Assembly: GCA_003134655.1 (NCBI GenBank)
Contig: PLBY01000105.1
Coordinates: 4,353-51,318 of the forward strand
Direction: 5' to 3'
From: Acidobacteriaceae bacterium
Lineage (GTDB): Bacteria; Acidobacteriota; Terriglobia; Terriglobales; Acidobacteriaceae
DNA length: 46,966 nt
Part shown: in pieces, positions 16,489 through 24,685 of the stretch
Layout: every line of letters starts with the position of its first letter
How positions within the stretch are numbered: the stretch's first letter is position 1
Program-made: the position numbers and the translations under genes
The notes under the pieces: generated by a model
What the model saw: only the letters and a program-made list of their open reading frames with translations
Database searches by the model: none
Told to the model about the DNA's origin: nothing

Positions 16489-16547
16489 CGCCGCCATCCC
16501 GCGCGGGCGAGACGCCCCCGCGACAGCCGGCAAGATGCCGGCGCTAC
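16485..16547. repeat. REP-like palindromic repeat, GTAGCGCC family (copy 2)
   Basis: Bounded by GTAGCGCC at the left and GGCGCTAC at the right, about 63 bp, overlapping the GT-C stop codon region. Contains GCGGGCGAGACGCCCCCGC and CCGGCAAGATGCCGG hairpins. Opposite orientation to copy 1. Confidence 0.75.
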
Positions 16548-16594
16548 CAGTGCATTGCAGCTTCTTTCGAGTGGGGGTTAACATCTAACTGGCG

Positions 16595-17848
16595 ATGGCG
16601 AACGCTCCCGCTTTATCTCTCAGCAGCACTCAGCACCGGTTTACGATCGGGCTCGGCGAGATCCTGAATTTCGCCTACGACGCCTTCTGCAGCAACAAGC
16701 TGCAATTCACGCTCACGGCCCTGGCCATGGCAGTGGGGACGGCATCGGTAATCCTGGTCGCCACGATCGGGCTCACGGGCAAGCAGTACATGTTGCGCCA
16801 GTTGCAATCCATCGGCACCAATATGATCTACGCTGACTATCAGGGTGGCGCGCAGCGGCTCGACTCTACACCCGATCCCATGACCGTGGAAGATGTGCAA
16901 GCCGTGCGCGAGCAGGTGCCCAACGTCGTGGCCGCCTCTCCCACGGTGGCGCTGGAGGACCACATCAGCGTCGGCGCGGGCAAGCAGAGCGACATCCTGG
17001 TTCTCGGCGTCGACCCCGAGTATCTGCGGGTGCGCAATCTGAAAGTTCTTGCCGGACGCTTCTTCGATTCCGAAGATTCCTCCGGACGGAACAAGGTCGC
17101 GGTGATCACCGAGAAGCTGGCGCAGAAACTCTACGGCTCCAGCCCCGTGGCGGTCAGCCAGATCATCAAGTTGAGCGGGGGGCTTCCGTTCACGATCGTG
17201 GGTGTGTTCAAGGAAAGCGTGGACACCTTCGGCCAGTCCGAAATTCAGGAAGATACCATGCTGATCCCCTACACGGTCAGCCGCTTCTTCGTGCCGACCG
17301 CGGCGATCTATCAGATCTATTTTTCTGCCGCCAGCCCGCAGGATGTGATCCCCGCGACTGCTGCCATCAAACGCGTGCTGCAGTCGCGGCATCGCGCTGA
17401 GTCTGTGTACAGCGTGCAGAACCTGACGCAGTTTCTCACCGTGGCCGGACGCATCGCCGATGCGATGACCCTCATCCTCATGCTGGTCTCGTTCGTCACG
17501 CTGCTGGTGAGCGGTATTGGCATCATGAACATCATGCTGGCGACGGTGACGTCGCGCATCCGCGAGATTGGGATTCGCAAAGCCATCGGCGCCACCAACC
17601 GCGCCATCCGCTTCCAGTTTTTGGCGGAAGCCATTCTGATCTCGCTGACCGGAGGCATCGTGGGTATCGTGGTCGGCCTTGCCATCCCTTGGTCGGTGCG
17701 CTTCCTCACCGACTATCGCTTCCCGATCTCCGGGTTGTCGGCGATCATTGCCATCGTGGTGTCATCGGTGGTCGGGATCATCTTCGGAACCGTCCCCGCC
17801 ACCCGCGCCTCGCAGCTCGACCCCGTCGAAAGCCTGCGCTACGAGTAA
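16595..17848 (+). CDS. ABC transporter permease, MacB/FtsX family, without its ATPase
   Basis: 417 residues with the MacB plan: a cytoplasmic N-terminus, membrane helix at about 38-60, MacB periplasmic core domain (about 60-270, including VEDVQAVREQVPNVVAASP and VLAGRFFDSED), and three C-terminal helices with the FtsX signature (SGIGIMNIMLATVTSRIREIGIRKAIGA). It ends LDPVESLRYE, the usual MacB C-terminus. Members couple ATP hydrolysis in a separate or fused ATPase to mechanotransmission across the envelope (macrolide, lipoprotein or peptide export). No ATP-binding subunit is next to it. Confidence 0.9.
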   Translation: MANAPALSLSSTQHRFTIGLGEILNFAYDAFCSNKLQFTLTALAMAVGTASVILVATIGLTGKQYMLRQLQSIGTNMIYADYQGGAQRLDSTPDPMTVEDVQAVREQVPNVVAASPTVALEDHISVGAGKQSDILVLGVDPEYLRVRNLKVLAGRFFDSEDSSGRNKVAVITEKLAQKLYGSSPVAVSQIIKLSGGLPFTIVGVFKESVDTFGQSEIQEDTMLIPYTVSRFFVPTAAIYQIYFSAASPQDVIPATAAIKRVLQSRHRAESVYSVQNLTQFLTVAGRIADAMTLILMLVSFVTLLVSGIGIMNIMLATVTSRIREIGIRKAIGATNRAIRFQFLAEAILISLTGGIVGIVVGLAIPWSVRFLTDYRFPISGLSAIIAIVVSSVVGIIFGTVPATRASQLDPVESLRYE

Positions 17849-17916
17849 GTTGGCGCGTTCCTAAGGAAGTTTTCCACAGTGTTCCTACAGGAGATTAGCT
17901 GCGCGCAAAAACCACA

Positions 17917-17943
17917 AAGCCGGGCTGGTTGGCCCGGCTTTTC
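17917..17943 (+). terminator. Rho-independent terminator
   Basis: Perfect 9-bp stem AAGCCGGGC/GCCCGGCTT (17917-17925 with 17932-17940), 6-nt loop, followed by TTTTCTCTTT. The flanks ACCACAAAG and CTTTGTGG extend the stem. It sits 68 bp after the MacB-like permease stop. Confidence 0.8.
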
Positions 17944-18117
17944 TCTTTGTGGAGCTGGTTCAAGCGGTCTTGTTTCGATCGTGGACCAGAATCTCGAAAT
18001 CTGGGGATCAGGTTCGATCCCCGCGCCTTCCAACCCAACTGTTGCGTTTTCTCACACAGCGGGGAAGGCCGAATCTCATTTGTGCTGCGGGTTCACCAGG
18101 GCCGCCGCGCGGAGCCC

Positions 18118-18387
18118 TTACATCACCATTGCCAGGTTCTCGAGTTCATGCACCAACACCGGCATGGCACACCCGGCCATCTCGACGCGGCCCGCCGCGT
18201 CCAGCGCAGCCTTGGGCGAAACCCCATAGCCACGGCCCATCAGAAACACCTGCAGCAGCTCCGCTGCCTCGTAGGAGTCGATCATGCCCCCTTGGAGCAG
18301 ATCGTTCCTGAGAGCTGCCAGTTCGGTCACGGTGAATCTGTCTTTGTCGTTCATCTTTGCGTTCATCAGCATTTCTTCGTTCGTCAT
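18118..18387 (-). CDS. Small hypothetical protein
   Basis: 89 residues if started at the ATG at 18387, which has GGAGGT 10 bases upstream; longer starts (18396, 18462) fit the ribosome-binding site poorly. Acidic, helical, with TVTELAALRNDLLQGG, SYEAAELLQVFLMGRGYG and ending HELENLAMVM. No signal peptide, membrane segment or known motif recognised. Convergent with the permease gene. The strong ribosome-binding site argues that it is expressed. Confidence 0.65.
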   Translation of the reverse strand: MTNEEMLMNAKMNDKDRFTVTELAALRNDLLQGGMIDSYEAAELLQVFLMGRGYGVSPKAALDAAGRVEMAGCAMPVLVHELENLAMVM

Positions 18388-18462
18388 GGCCGTCATCACC
18401 TCCGACTCCGACCTTCTACGCCTTTGCCGTATTAGACTCATCGGCAGCTGTGGAAGTTGCAT

Positions 18463-18786
18463 GCAATCCGCATGCCGAATTTACCCTACTTTTCCTATTA
18501 CGGTCCCCAAGCCCCTTTGGTTTCATTTAACCCCTGTGGATAGCCAAAGTTGCGGGTACTTGGGGAGTGGGTTTCGGCCTCCCAAAGTTTCCTTCGTACC
18601 CAACCGGTAATCTCAAAACTGACACAATGTGTCAGTGCTGAGGACGCACCAACAAAGAACGTCGGTTACCGGCGGGAAGGGAAGCCGTTTAGGCGCGGGC
18701 AGCGTTCCCGTCATTTTTATAGTGTCAGGTGATGCCCAAAGCGTTTCTCGCGGGCTAGAAAACCCTCACAAGAACAGAGGGGACCT
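18463..18786. other. Non-coding stretch, about 320 bp
   Basis: Upstream of the small minus-strand gene, so it includes that gene's promoter. No protein-like frame or RNA gene recognised. Confidence 0.4.
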
Positions 18787-18813
18787 TGTCGCAGCGCTAA
18801 AAGCGCTGCGACA
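18787..18813. terminator. Perfect 12-bp hairpin downstream of GNAT gene
   Basis: TGTCGCAGCGCT (18787-18798), AAA loop, then AGCGCTGCGACA (18802-18813), 33 bases beyond the minus-strand GNAT stop. No T-run on either side, so it is either a weak terminator or a repeat palindrome. Confidence 0.5.
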
Positions 18814-18846
18814 CCCAAATGCCAAACAATCTACGCTCCAACACGA

Positions 18847-19671
18847 TCAGCCCGGCGTTTCCAATTTCTTGATCACCGTCACCTTGCTGTATGCCACCCG
18901 GAAGCCCAGGCGTTCGGCGTTGCGCTGCGAGGTGGTGCCGCCGTTCGTGACCACGACGGCGAACTCGCACCCGGCCTGGACCGCGGCCGCCATGCGAGCG
19001 CGCAACAACGCCGTCTGCAAGCCTCGTCCTCGGAACTCCGCCAGCGTGCCTGCGCCGCAGAGGGCAAAGACCCGGTGCTCCGGGATGACCAGCCCCGTGC
19101 CGCACGCCACCAGTTTGCCCTCAACACTGGCCACGAATGCCAGCGCCCGCTCCATCTGGTAGAACGGCGCGACCAGCCCGCGATAGGCCTCCGGCGCGCC
19201 GTCGGGGAAGAATGCGCTTTCCACGATTGCGCCCGCCGTATCGGCCTCTTCCTGTCGACTCGGCCGGATCTCGCATCGCGCTGGGGGCGGAGGGAACGTC
19301 TCCTGCGCGTCCAGCTTTCGGAACAGCACATTGTTCAGCTCCGCGATCGCATACCCGCGTTCCTTGAACAGCTCGAACACTGCCGGCTCGTGCATGGGAC
19401 ACAAATCCACCTGCGACGGAGCCTTGTGCGCGCGATAAAACTCTTCCACGCGATCAAGATCCGCCGCCGTGAACTCACGGTCCAGCCCGACGCCGGTCGC
19501 CCTTCCGATGGGCGACCCCAACCCCGCAAAGATCATGTGACCGCCACAGATTTCTTCCTCTGCCGCTCCGATCTCTGGGCGAGTCTTCTGAAACGTGCGC
19601 GCGTACATCACCTGCGGCATCTCCTCGACCGACTCCAGCCGGCGGGCGAATGCCTTATCCACGAATTGCAT
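18847..19671 (-). CDS. GNAT-family N-acetyltransferase, two-lobed
   Basis: 274 residues when started at the ATG at 19671, which has AAAGGA about 8 bases upstream; the frame remains open to 19716. The N-terminal half (about 1-120) resembles a degenerate acyltransferase lobe (AADLDRVEEFYRAH, FELFKERGYAIAELNNVL). The C-terminal half has GNAT motifs: GKLVACGTGLVI, GAGTLAEFRGRGLQTALLRARM (acetyl-CoA pyrophosphate loop near 215) and NAERLGFRVAY. Acceptor substrate unknown. Stands alone between non-coding stretches. Confidence 0.85.
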   Translation of the reverse strand: MQFVDKAFARRLESVEEMPQVMYARTFQKTRPEIGAAEEEICGGHMIFAGLGSPIGRATGVGLDREFTAADLDRVEEFYRAHKAPSQVDLCPMHEPAVFELFKERGYAIAELNNVLFRKLDAQETFPPPPARCEIRPSRQEEADTAGAIVESAFFPDGAPEAYRGLVAPFYQMERALAFVASVEGKLVACGTGLVIPEHRVFALCGAGTLAEFRGRGLQTALLRARMAAAVQAGCEFAVVVTNGGTTSQRNAERLGFRVAYSKVTVIKKLETPG

Positions 19672-19852
19672 GGGAATCGTCCTTTCTGGTTTTGACAGCT
19701 CGTGTGGAGACAACAAGACAGGAGCGCCGCACGCACCTTCGCGCGCGTCCCGCTCAACGTTGCAACCGGCAGAATTAAAGGACGGCAGTCATAGGCAGGA
19801 GGACAGACTACATGGGAATCGCGAGGTTTTCAAGGCTAGACGAAAGCTGAAG

Positions 19853-19960
19853 GCGTCATCCCGAATCCGGCGCAGTTCAGCCGGGTGAGGGATCTTGGAT
19901 GCAGGATCCTGGGGCGAGACCCTTCCTCCGCCTGAAAGACGGCTCCGTCAGGATGACGCC
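19853..19960. repeat. Intergenic repeat bounded by GGCGTCATCC/GGATGACGCC
   Basis: About 108 bp with perfect 10-bp inverted ends, between the GNAT and htrA-like genes. It includes GGATCTTGGATGCAGGATCC and a hairpin near the right end. A related element with TGTCATCC/GGATGACA ends is at 21772-21858. The rest of the gap (19672-19852) shows nothing recognisable. Confidence 0.6.
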
Positions 19961-19970
19961 CTGTGATTTC

Positions 19971-21122
19971 TCACACCTGCTGGCGCGCCTCGCCCAGCGA
20001 CACGCTCATGTCCATCTTTTTCTTGTTACGGTAGATGGTGATCTTTACCGTATCTCCGGCGCGGTGGTTGTTCATCATCTGCGAAAGGTCTTCCTCGTCC
20101 TGCACTTTTTGATCGTCGATGGCCACGATCAGATCGCCACCCAGCATGATTGCGGTATTTCCCAGGTAAGCGCGCTCGGTGCCGGCGCGAAGGCCCGCGC
20201 TGTCGGCGGAACCGCCCGGAGTCACCTGGATGATGAGCAATCCGTAGTCGACTGGCAAACCCATTTCATCCGCCAGTTCGGGGCTGATGGGAATGGTGCG
20301 TACTCCGAGTGCCGGACGCCGCACCCGGCCCAGCGTCATCAGGTCGTTCAAGACGGCTTTCGCCGTATTGATCGGAATCGCGAAGCCGATGCCTGCGTTC
20401 TGTCCGACATTGGAAAGAATCATCGTATTGATGCCGATAACTTCGCCGTGCCAGTTCATCAGCGGGCCGCCGGAGTTTCCGGGATTGATGGCCGCGTCGG
20501 TCTGAATGGCTTCGTCAATCATCGCTCCGTTGGGCTCGCGCACCGGACGGATGGAACTCACGATGCCCCGCGTCATCGTCCCCGCCAGGCCAAACGGATT
20601 ACCGATGGCATAGACTTTCTGTCCAACCTGCAGATTGCGTGAATCGCCCAGCACTGCCGGAATCAGGTCGGGGGCTTTGATCTGAATCACCGCCAGATCG
20701 TGCGGCGGATCGGTACCGACCACAGTGGCCTTGTACTTTTTGCGGTTGTGCATGGTCACTTCCACCTGCCGCGCTTCGGCGATCACGTGGTAGTTGGTCA
20801 GGATGTGTCCTTCTTTGTCGATCACGAATCCTGAGCCTTGGCCTTCCTGCGGAACGAGGCCGTAGAAGAAGTCATAGGTCATGGCCCGCGAAGTGACGTT
20901 CACCACCGACGGAATATTCTTCTTATACACAGAGATATTGTTTTGTTCTTCGCCGTCGAGCAATTCGTTCGGCGCCGCCTCGGTGATCTCCACCTGCGCG
21001 GGATGGCTGAGCCAACTCGAGGGATGGAATCCTCCCGCCTGCGAGTTCGAGCGCCAGGTCGTGAAGTAGAAGAACCCGCCGGCAATGGCCAGCCCGAAGA
21101 TCAAAGGCCGCATGACTTTCAT
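19971..21122 (-). CDS. HtrA/DegQ-type serine protease (S1C) with one PDZ domain
   Basis: 383 residues. An N-terminal membrane anchor or uncleaved signal (about 5-22) leads to a trypsin-like domain with the full triad: His112 in LTNYHVI, Asp142 in HDLAVI and Ser217 in GNSGGPL. A single PDZ domain spans about 265-370 (PALGVRTI, LGGDLIVAIDDQKV). This is the layout of DegS/HhoA-type periplasmic proteases that degrade or sense misfolded envelope proteins. Monocistronic; only a weak GGATGG box precedes the ATG. Confidence 0.93.
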   Translation of the reverse strand: MKVMRPLIFGLAIAGGFFYFTTWRSNSQAGGFHPSSWLSHPAQVEITEAAPNELLDGEEQNNISVYKKNIPSVVNVTSRAMTYDFFYGLVPQEGQGSGFVIDKEGHILTNYHVIAEARQVEVTMHNRKKYKATVVGTDPPHDLAVIQIKAPDLIPAVLGDSRNLQVGQKVYAIGNPFGLAGTMTRGIVSSIRPVREPNGAMIDEAIQTDAAINPGNSGGPLMNWHGEVIGINTMILSNVGQNAGIGFAIPINTAKAVLNDLMTLGRVRRPALGVRTIPISPELADEMGLPVDYGLLIIQVTPGGSADSAGLRAGTERAYLGNTAIMLGGDLIVAIDDQKVQDEEDLSQMMNNHRAGDTVKITIYRNKKKMDMSVSLGEARQQV

Positions 21123-21276
21123 AATTCAACCATCCGATTCAAACCCTCCGATTCAAACATCCGAAGGTAGGTACGATGTCGGGGAGTAGAAAGGTCCCTG
21201 AATCCAATTCTAAACAAAGCCGCGCTCCTCGGCACGCCCGCCACGGCGCAGAGTGCACGCGGCGCACGAAGGTTCA

Positions 21277-21396
21277 TGTGGGGACAGCCGCCTTCGGCTG
21301 TCCTTCGGGCCAAAGGCCCGAATATCTCGCTGGCTAGGAGAGTCAAAACCTGTCGAGCTTTGCTCGACCGGACAGCCGAAGGCGGCTGTCCCCACA
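21277..21396. repeat. Intergenic element with perfect 27-bp inverted ends and nested hairpins
   Basis: Arms at 21277-21303 and 21370-21396 are exact reverse complements (TGTGGGGACAGCCGCC...). Inside are two further hairpins: TTCGGGCC/GGCCCGAA (21304-21322) and GTCGAGC/GCTCGAC (21352-21368). Located between the htrA-like and DUF2834 genes. Resembles a small non-autonomous palindromic repeat. Confidence 0.85.
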
Positions 21397-21408
21397 TAAC
21401 CTCTCGTT

Positions 21409-21741
21409 CTAGGCGACGCGCGGTTTACCCTCCAGTTCCAGTTCCCGCAAATATAGGAACAAAGGCAGGGCGAGCGAAACGCCGACCGTAAGCACCGCGA
21501 TCACGACGAGCCACCGCCTTCGAATGCCCAGACGCGCACTCTCGATCCTCGTGAAGACGAGCAGGGCCACGGCCGAGACGATGACATCCATGCCGAAGAA
21601 TGCACCGATGCGGTTCGCGAAGAGTTCGCGTGCGAATAGAGGAAGATTCAGTCCGTGCTGCAGGACCCACGGAACAAACTGGGAGTAAGGAAGCAGCAAG
21701 CCGATGAGGCAGAGCACGAGGTACAACGTCTTGGGCTTCAT
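21409..21741 (-). CDS. DUF2834 small membrane protein
   Basis: 110 residues, three membrane helices (about 5-22, 48-66, 76-96). The opening YLVLCLIGLLLPYSQFVPW and ANRIGAFFGMDVIVSAVALLVF match the DUF2834 family. Function unknown. Its downstream end lies 12 bp from the 27-bp inverted-repeat element. Confidence 0.85.
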   Translation of the reverse strand: MKPKTLYLVLCLIGLLLPYSQFVPWVLQHGLNLPLFARELFANRIGAFFGMDVIVSAVALLVFTRIESARLGIRRRWLVVIAVLTVGVSLALPLFLYLRELELEGKPRVA

Positions 21742-21771
21742 GCCCGGATTCTAGGCGCACAGAAACCGTGC

Positions 21772-21858
21772 TGTCATCCGGCGCGACGCTCTTTGCCGCG
21801 AAGGATCTGTGCAACTGGCGGGGGAGTGCATTGGTCCTTCGCTTCGCTCAGGATGACA
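21772..21858. repeat. Intergenic repeat bounded by TGTCATCC/GGATGACA
   Basis: About 87 bp between the DUF2834 start and the coaE stop. Ends are perfect 8-bp inverted repeats and the right part reads CCTTCGCTTCGCTCAGGATG, a common genomic repeat form. Related to the element at 19853-19960. Confidence 0.55.
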
Positions 21859-21871
21859 ACTCTGGGTTACC

Positions 21872-22513
21872 CTAGGATTTCTCCGGCTTCAGTTTCTGCC
21901 AGACTTGGCGTACTTGCTCGCGCGTCTTCTCGAGCGATCCCGAGTTGTCGATCACGAAGTCGGCGGCCTTGATTTTTTCTTCGTCGGAGAGTTGCGCGGC
22001 CATGCGGCGGATAACTTCTTTGCGCGCAGCCTCGAGGTCGATCTTCTGCCGGGCGGCGAAACGGGTTACGCGCTGTTCTTCGCTGCAGGTCACCACGATC
22101 AGTCGATCGAAACGCTTGCCTGCACCCGCCTCGAGCAAAAGGGCGGCCTCGACGATCGCGACCGCGTGCGGGTCCTGACGACCCACCTCCTGCATCCATT
22201 CCTCCTGGCTGCGGATGACCACGGGATGCACGATGCGGTTGAGTTCCTCGATACGCGAGGCGCGCTTGCTTTCGGGAGCGGTCGCCGGTCCGAACGCAAC
22301 CTCGGCCAGTTTGGCGCGATTGACGCTGCCATCGGGATTGAGAATTTCGCGGCCGAAGTGACGTACCACCTCGTTATAGACCGCTTCCCCCGGTTGCATG
22401 AGGGAATGCGCAATACGGTCCGCCTGCACCAGGCGCGCACCCAGTGCGACAAACATTTCTCCCACAACAGACTTGCCGGCGGCGATGCCCCCGGTCAGCC
22501 CAACCTTCAGCAT
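21872..22513 (-). CDS. coaE: Dephospho-CoA kinase
   Basis: 213 residues from the ATG at 22513, preceded by GGAGG at 4-5 bases; the frame extends upstream into a repeat and that part is not coding. P-loop GLTGGIAAGKS at residues 5-15, then ADRIAHSL, IVHPVV and LLLEAGAGKRFD, ending with the adenine-side DFVIDNSGSLEKT. It phosphorylates the 3'-OH of dephospho-CoA, the last step of coenzyme A synthesis, in the cytoplasm. Downstream of folD on the same strand but separated by a 31-bp inverted repeat. Confidence 0.95.
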   Translation of the reverse strand: MLKVGLTGGIAAGKSVVGEMFVALGARLVQADRIAHSLMQPGEAVYNEVVRHFGREILNPDGSVNRAKLAEVAFGPATAPESKRASRIEELNRIVHPVVIRSQEEWMQEVGRQDPHAVAIVEAALLLEAGAGKRFDRLIVVTCSEEQRVTRFAARQKIDLEAARKEVIRRMAAQLSDEEKIKAADFVIDNSGSLEKTREQVRQVWQKLKPEKS

Positions 22514-22534
22514 CCCGCCTCCAGACGAAAAGCT

Positions 22535-22619
22535 TTCACCACAGAGACACAGAGCCACAGAGAAAACCAAGAAGGGGAAAAGACAGGGTTTCTCTGTGGC
22601 TCTGTGTCTCTGTGGTGAA
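22535..22619. repeat. Perfect 31-bp inverted repeat
   Basis: TTCACCACAGAGACACAGAG... at 22535-22565 is repeated exactly in reverse at 22589-22619, with a 23-nt A/G-rich loop. It fills the gap between folD and coaE. The sequence is itself built of short GAGACACAGAG-type units. Confidence 0.9.
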
Positions 22620-22633
22620 TTGTCATTGCGTGG

Positions 22634-23575
22634 TCAAACCCGCGACAGTTCGGGCACGCGACTTCCGCGCCGCATCTTCGCGGCCTTCACCGTGTTGAAC
22701 ATCAGCATCGCAATGGTGAGTGGGCCAACACCGCCGGGGACAGGCGTGAGGGCTCCGGCAATCGCTGCGACTTCGGGATGCACATCACCGATCAGCGTGG
22801 ATCCTTTCTTGCGGAAGGCCTCTTCCCGCTTCGCGTTGCCCGCGAAAAAGCGTTGGAATTCCGCGGGATCGGTGATCGTATTCATGCCCACGTCGATGAC
22901 AGTCGCGCCGGGTTTAACGAAATCATGTGTGATCATCCCTGAGCGCCCGATCGCCGCCACCAGAATCTCGGCGCGGCGGCAGACTCCGGGCAGATCGTGC
23001 GTCTTTGAGTGGCAGACCGTCACCGTGGCATTGGCATTCAGCAACAGCATGGCCGCAGGCTTCCCCACAATGTCGCTGCGCCCGACAACCACGGCTTCGC
23101 GCCCGGCAATCGGAATGTTGCTGCGTTTCAGAATCTCAATGACTCCCGCGGGCGTACAGGGCACGAGGCCCGGCCTCTGCGTCGAGAGAAACCCAACGTT
23201 CACGGGATGAAAGCCGTCAACGTCTTTGGCGGGGTCAACCGCCATCAGCACTCTCTTGGCATCGACCTGAGCGGGCAGCGGCAACTGCACGAGGATTCCG
23301 TCGATGTTGTCGCGCCGGTTGAGATCTTCCACAAGCGCCAGCAATTCGGCGGTGGTGGCGGTTTCGGGCGGGGTCAGTTTCTCGCTGTAGAGGCCGACTT
23401 CCTCGCAGGCTTTGACCTTCCCGCGCACGTAAATCTCAGACGCCGGATTGTGTCCGACCAGCACGACCGCCAGTCCGGGACGCACTCCGGCGGCGGCCAT
23501 GGTTTTCACTTCCGCAGCCACTTCGCCGCGGATGTCTTGCGCGATCTTGGTCCCGTCGAGGATGAGGGCTGGCAT
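22634..23575 (-). CDS. folD: Bifunctional methylenetetrahydrofolate dehydrogenase/cyclohydrolase
   Basis: 313 residues. Catalytic region SEIYVRGKVKACEEVG (Ser, Tyr, Lys of the FolD active site near 47-60), DGILVQLPLP near 96, PCTPAGVIEIL, then the Rossmann motif VVVGRSDIVGKPAAMLLL near 163-180 and PVPGGVGPLTIAMLM at the C-terminus. It interconverts 5,10-methylene- and 10-formyl-THF with NADP+. Slightly longer than the typical 285-300 residues, with extra residues near NTITDPAEFQRFFAGNAKREEAF. Upstream lies a second palindrome of the same style as that after the gene. Confidence 0.95.
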   Translation of the reverse strand: MPALILDGTKIAQDIRGEVAAEVKTMAAAGVRPGLAVVLVGHNPASEIYVRGKVKACEEVGLYSEKLTPPETATTAELLALVEDLNRRDNIDGILVQLPLPAQVDAKRVLMAVDPAKDVDGFHPVNVGFLSTQRPGLVPCTPAGVIEILKRSNIPIAGREAVVVGRSDIVGKPAAMLLLNANATVTVCHSKTHDLPGVCRRAEILVAAIGRSGMITHDFVKPGATVIDVGMNTITDPAEFQRFFAGNAKREEAFRKKGSTLIGDVHPEVAAIAGALTPVPGGVGPLTIAMLMFNTVKAAKMRRGSRVPELSRV

Positions 23576-23617
23576 TCGGGCTCCCGTGAAATTCTATCGC
23601 ACCGGCCGCAAAGAGCC

Positions 23618-23752
23618 CTCACCACGGAGACACGGAGGCACGGAGGAAGCGCGAGAGCAATTCATGGACGAGAGCCAGCGCGCCCGTCTATCGAGGATCT
23701 TCATTGCCATTTCCTTGTTCTTCTCCGTGCCTCCGTGCCTCCGTGGTGAGAG
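23618..23752. repeat. Inverted repeat, CCACGGAGACACGGAGG family
   Basis: Near-perfect arms of about 30 bp at 23618-23648 and 23722-23752 with about 73 bp between them. Same design as the 31-bp element at 22535 but with CGGAGG units. Lies between the divergent folD and Trm112-like genes. Confidence 0.8.
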
Positions 23753-23809
23753 GCGTTTGTGAGCCGGGTCACATGCCCGGGCCGCCCCATGTCGTACAAT
23801 TCCCTCGTC

Positions 23810-23977
23810 ATGATTGCCAAAGACCTCCTGGAAATTCTGGTTTGTCCGGCCTGCAAGCAGGCGCTCGAGTACCGCACAACCCCGGAGAGTTTGAAGTGCA
23901 AGCAGTGCCACCGGGTTTATGCGGTCAAGGACGACATCCCCATCATGCTGGTCGATGAGGCTGCGGTCGAGCCTTAG
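23810..23977 (+). CDS. Trm112-family small zinc-ribbon protein
   Basis: 55 residues from the internal ATG at 23810; an ORF start at 23759 would add residues outside the family. Motifs LLEILVCPACKQ and LKCKQCHRVYAV form a four-Cys zinc ribbon, then DDIPIML. Family members activate methyltransferases; bacterial copies often sit near envelope genes and their partners are mostly unknown. Confidence 0.88.
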   Translation: MIAKDLLEILVCPACKQALEYRTTPESLKCKQCHRVYAVKDDIPIMLVDEAAVEP

Positions 23978-24012
23978 CGGGCAGCCACCGGGGAGGTCCG
24001 CGGCTGGAGGAA

Positions 24013-24098
24013 ATTGCTGATTGTGCGATTTCTGATTGTTGATTGAAAACCATTAGCCGACAGCGAAGATTCCCAATCATCAATCAAAAATCAGCAAT
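24013..24098. repeat. Imperfect inverted repeat, ATTGCTGATT family
   Basis: Arms at about 24013-24045 and 24074-24098 (ATTGCTGATT... and ...AATCAGCAAT), AT-rich against the GC-rich surroundings, between the Trm112-like gene and the zinc-ribbon gene. Confidence 0.65.
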
Positions 24099-24103
24099 CA
24101 ACC

Positions 24104-24571
24104 ATGTTCTTCCGAAAGGAAGGTTCCAACGTGGCTGCACAATACTTTTACTGCACTCAATGTCATAAGAAACATCCCTCGCACCACAAGCTGTTCGACA
24201 CTCTCAACGACTTCACGAAAATGGCTCCGGAAGACTGCCCAGCCTGCGGAGGCACGCGCGAACTGCACGTGAATCTCGACTTCCAACTGGGCGCCGGCGA
24301 TGGGGACTTCAAGGTGGTCTCCGCGCTTCTGCCCGACAAACTGGAGTCGTGGCTGGGTGATGGAGAAGAAGAGGTCACGTTCTATCCGTTCCTGGTTGTG
24401 CTCCAAGGCGGCGTGGAAGGCAAGCAGTTCTGCTGGATGCCCTACTGGCACGTCACCGGAAAAGAAGCCCGCTACGGACAGCACGCCGTCTGCCTGGAAC
24501 ATGCCCAGTTCGAGAGCCTTGTCGAGCAGGCAAAGGATAAAGTGCTGGAGCCGGCTTTAGCGATCCTGTAA
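24104..24571 (+). CDS. Hypothetical protein with N-terminal zinc ribbon
   Basis: 155 residues from ATG; a GTG at 24131 has AAAGGAAGG just upstream and may be the true start (146 residues). The N-terminus has CTQCHKKH and CPACGG, a probable zinc ribbon; the rest is a compact alpha/beta domain (VVSALLPDKLESWLGDGEEEVTFYPFLVVL, WMPYWHVTGKEARYG). No known enzyme motif. Follows the Trm112-like gene by 126 bp. Confidence 0.75.
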   Translation: MFFRKEGSNVAAQYFYCTQCHKKHPSHHKLFDTLNDFTKMAPEDCPACGGTRELHVNLDFQLGAGDGDFKVVSALLPDKLESWLGDGEEEVTFYPFLVVLQGGVEGKQFCWMPYWHVTGKEARYGQHAVCLEHAQFESLVEQAKDKVLEPALAIL

Positions 24572-24685
24572 CCGGGACGATACGGGACTAGACCGTCGTG
24601 ACCGCGGCGCAGCCAGAGGCTTCGTGCGGCATGAGATTCTACGTCCTTTAACACGGTATTCACATTCCCGTAATACTATCTGCGG

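Noticed and set aside
17955..18031. tRNA-like 3' end (GGTTCGATCCCC...CCTTCCA)
   Set aside because: The T-stem does not pair properly and there is no matching 5' acceptor strand; GGGGATC/GATCCCC forms only a simple hairpin.
22513..22570. N-terminal extension of coaE
   Set aside because: The extension is translated repeat sequence; the family start and ribosome-binding site place the start at 22513.
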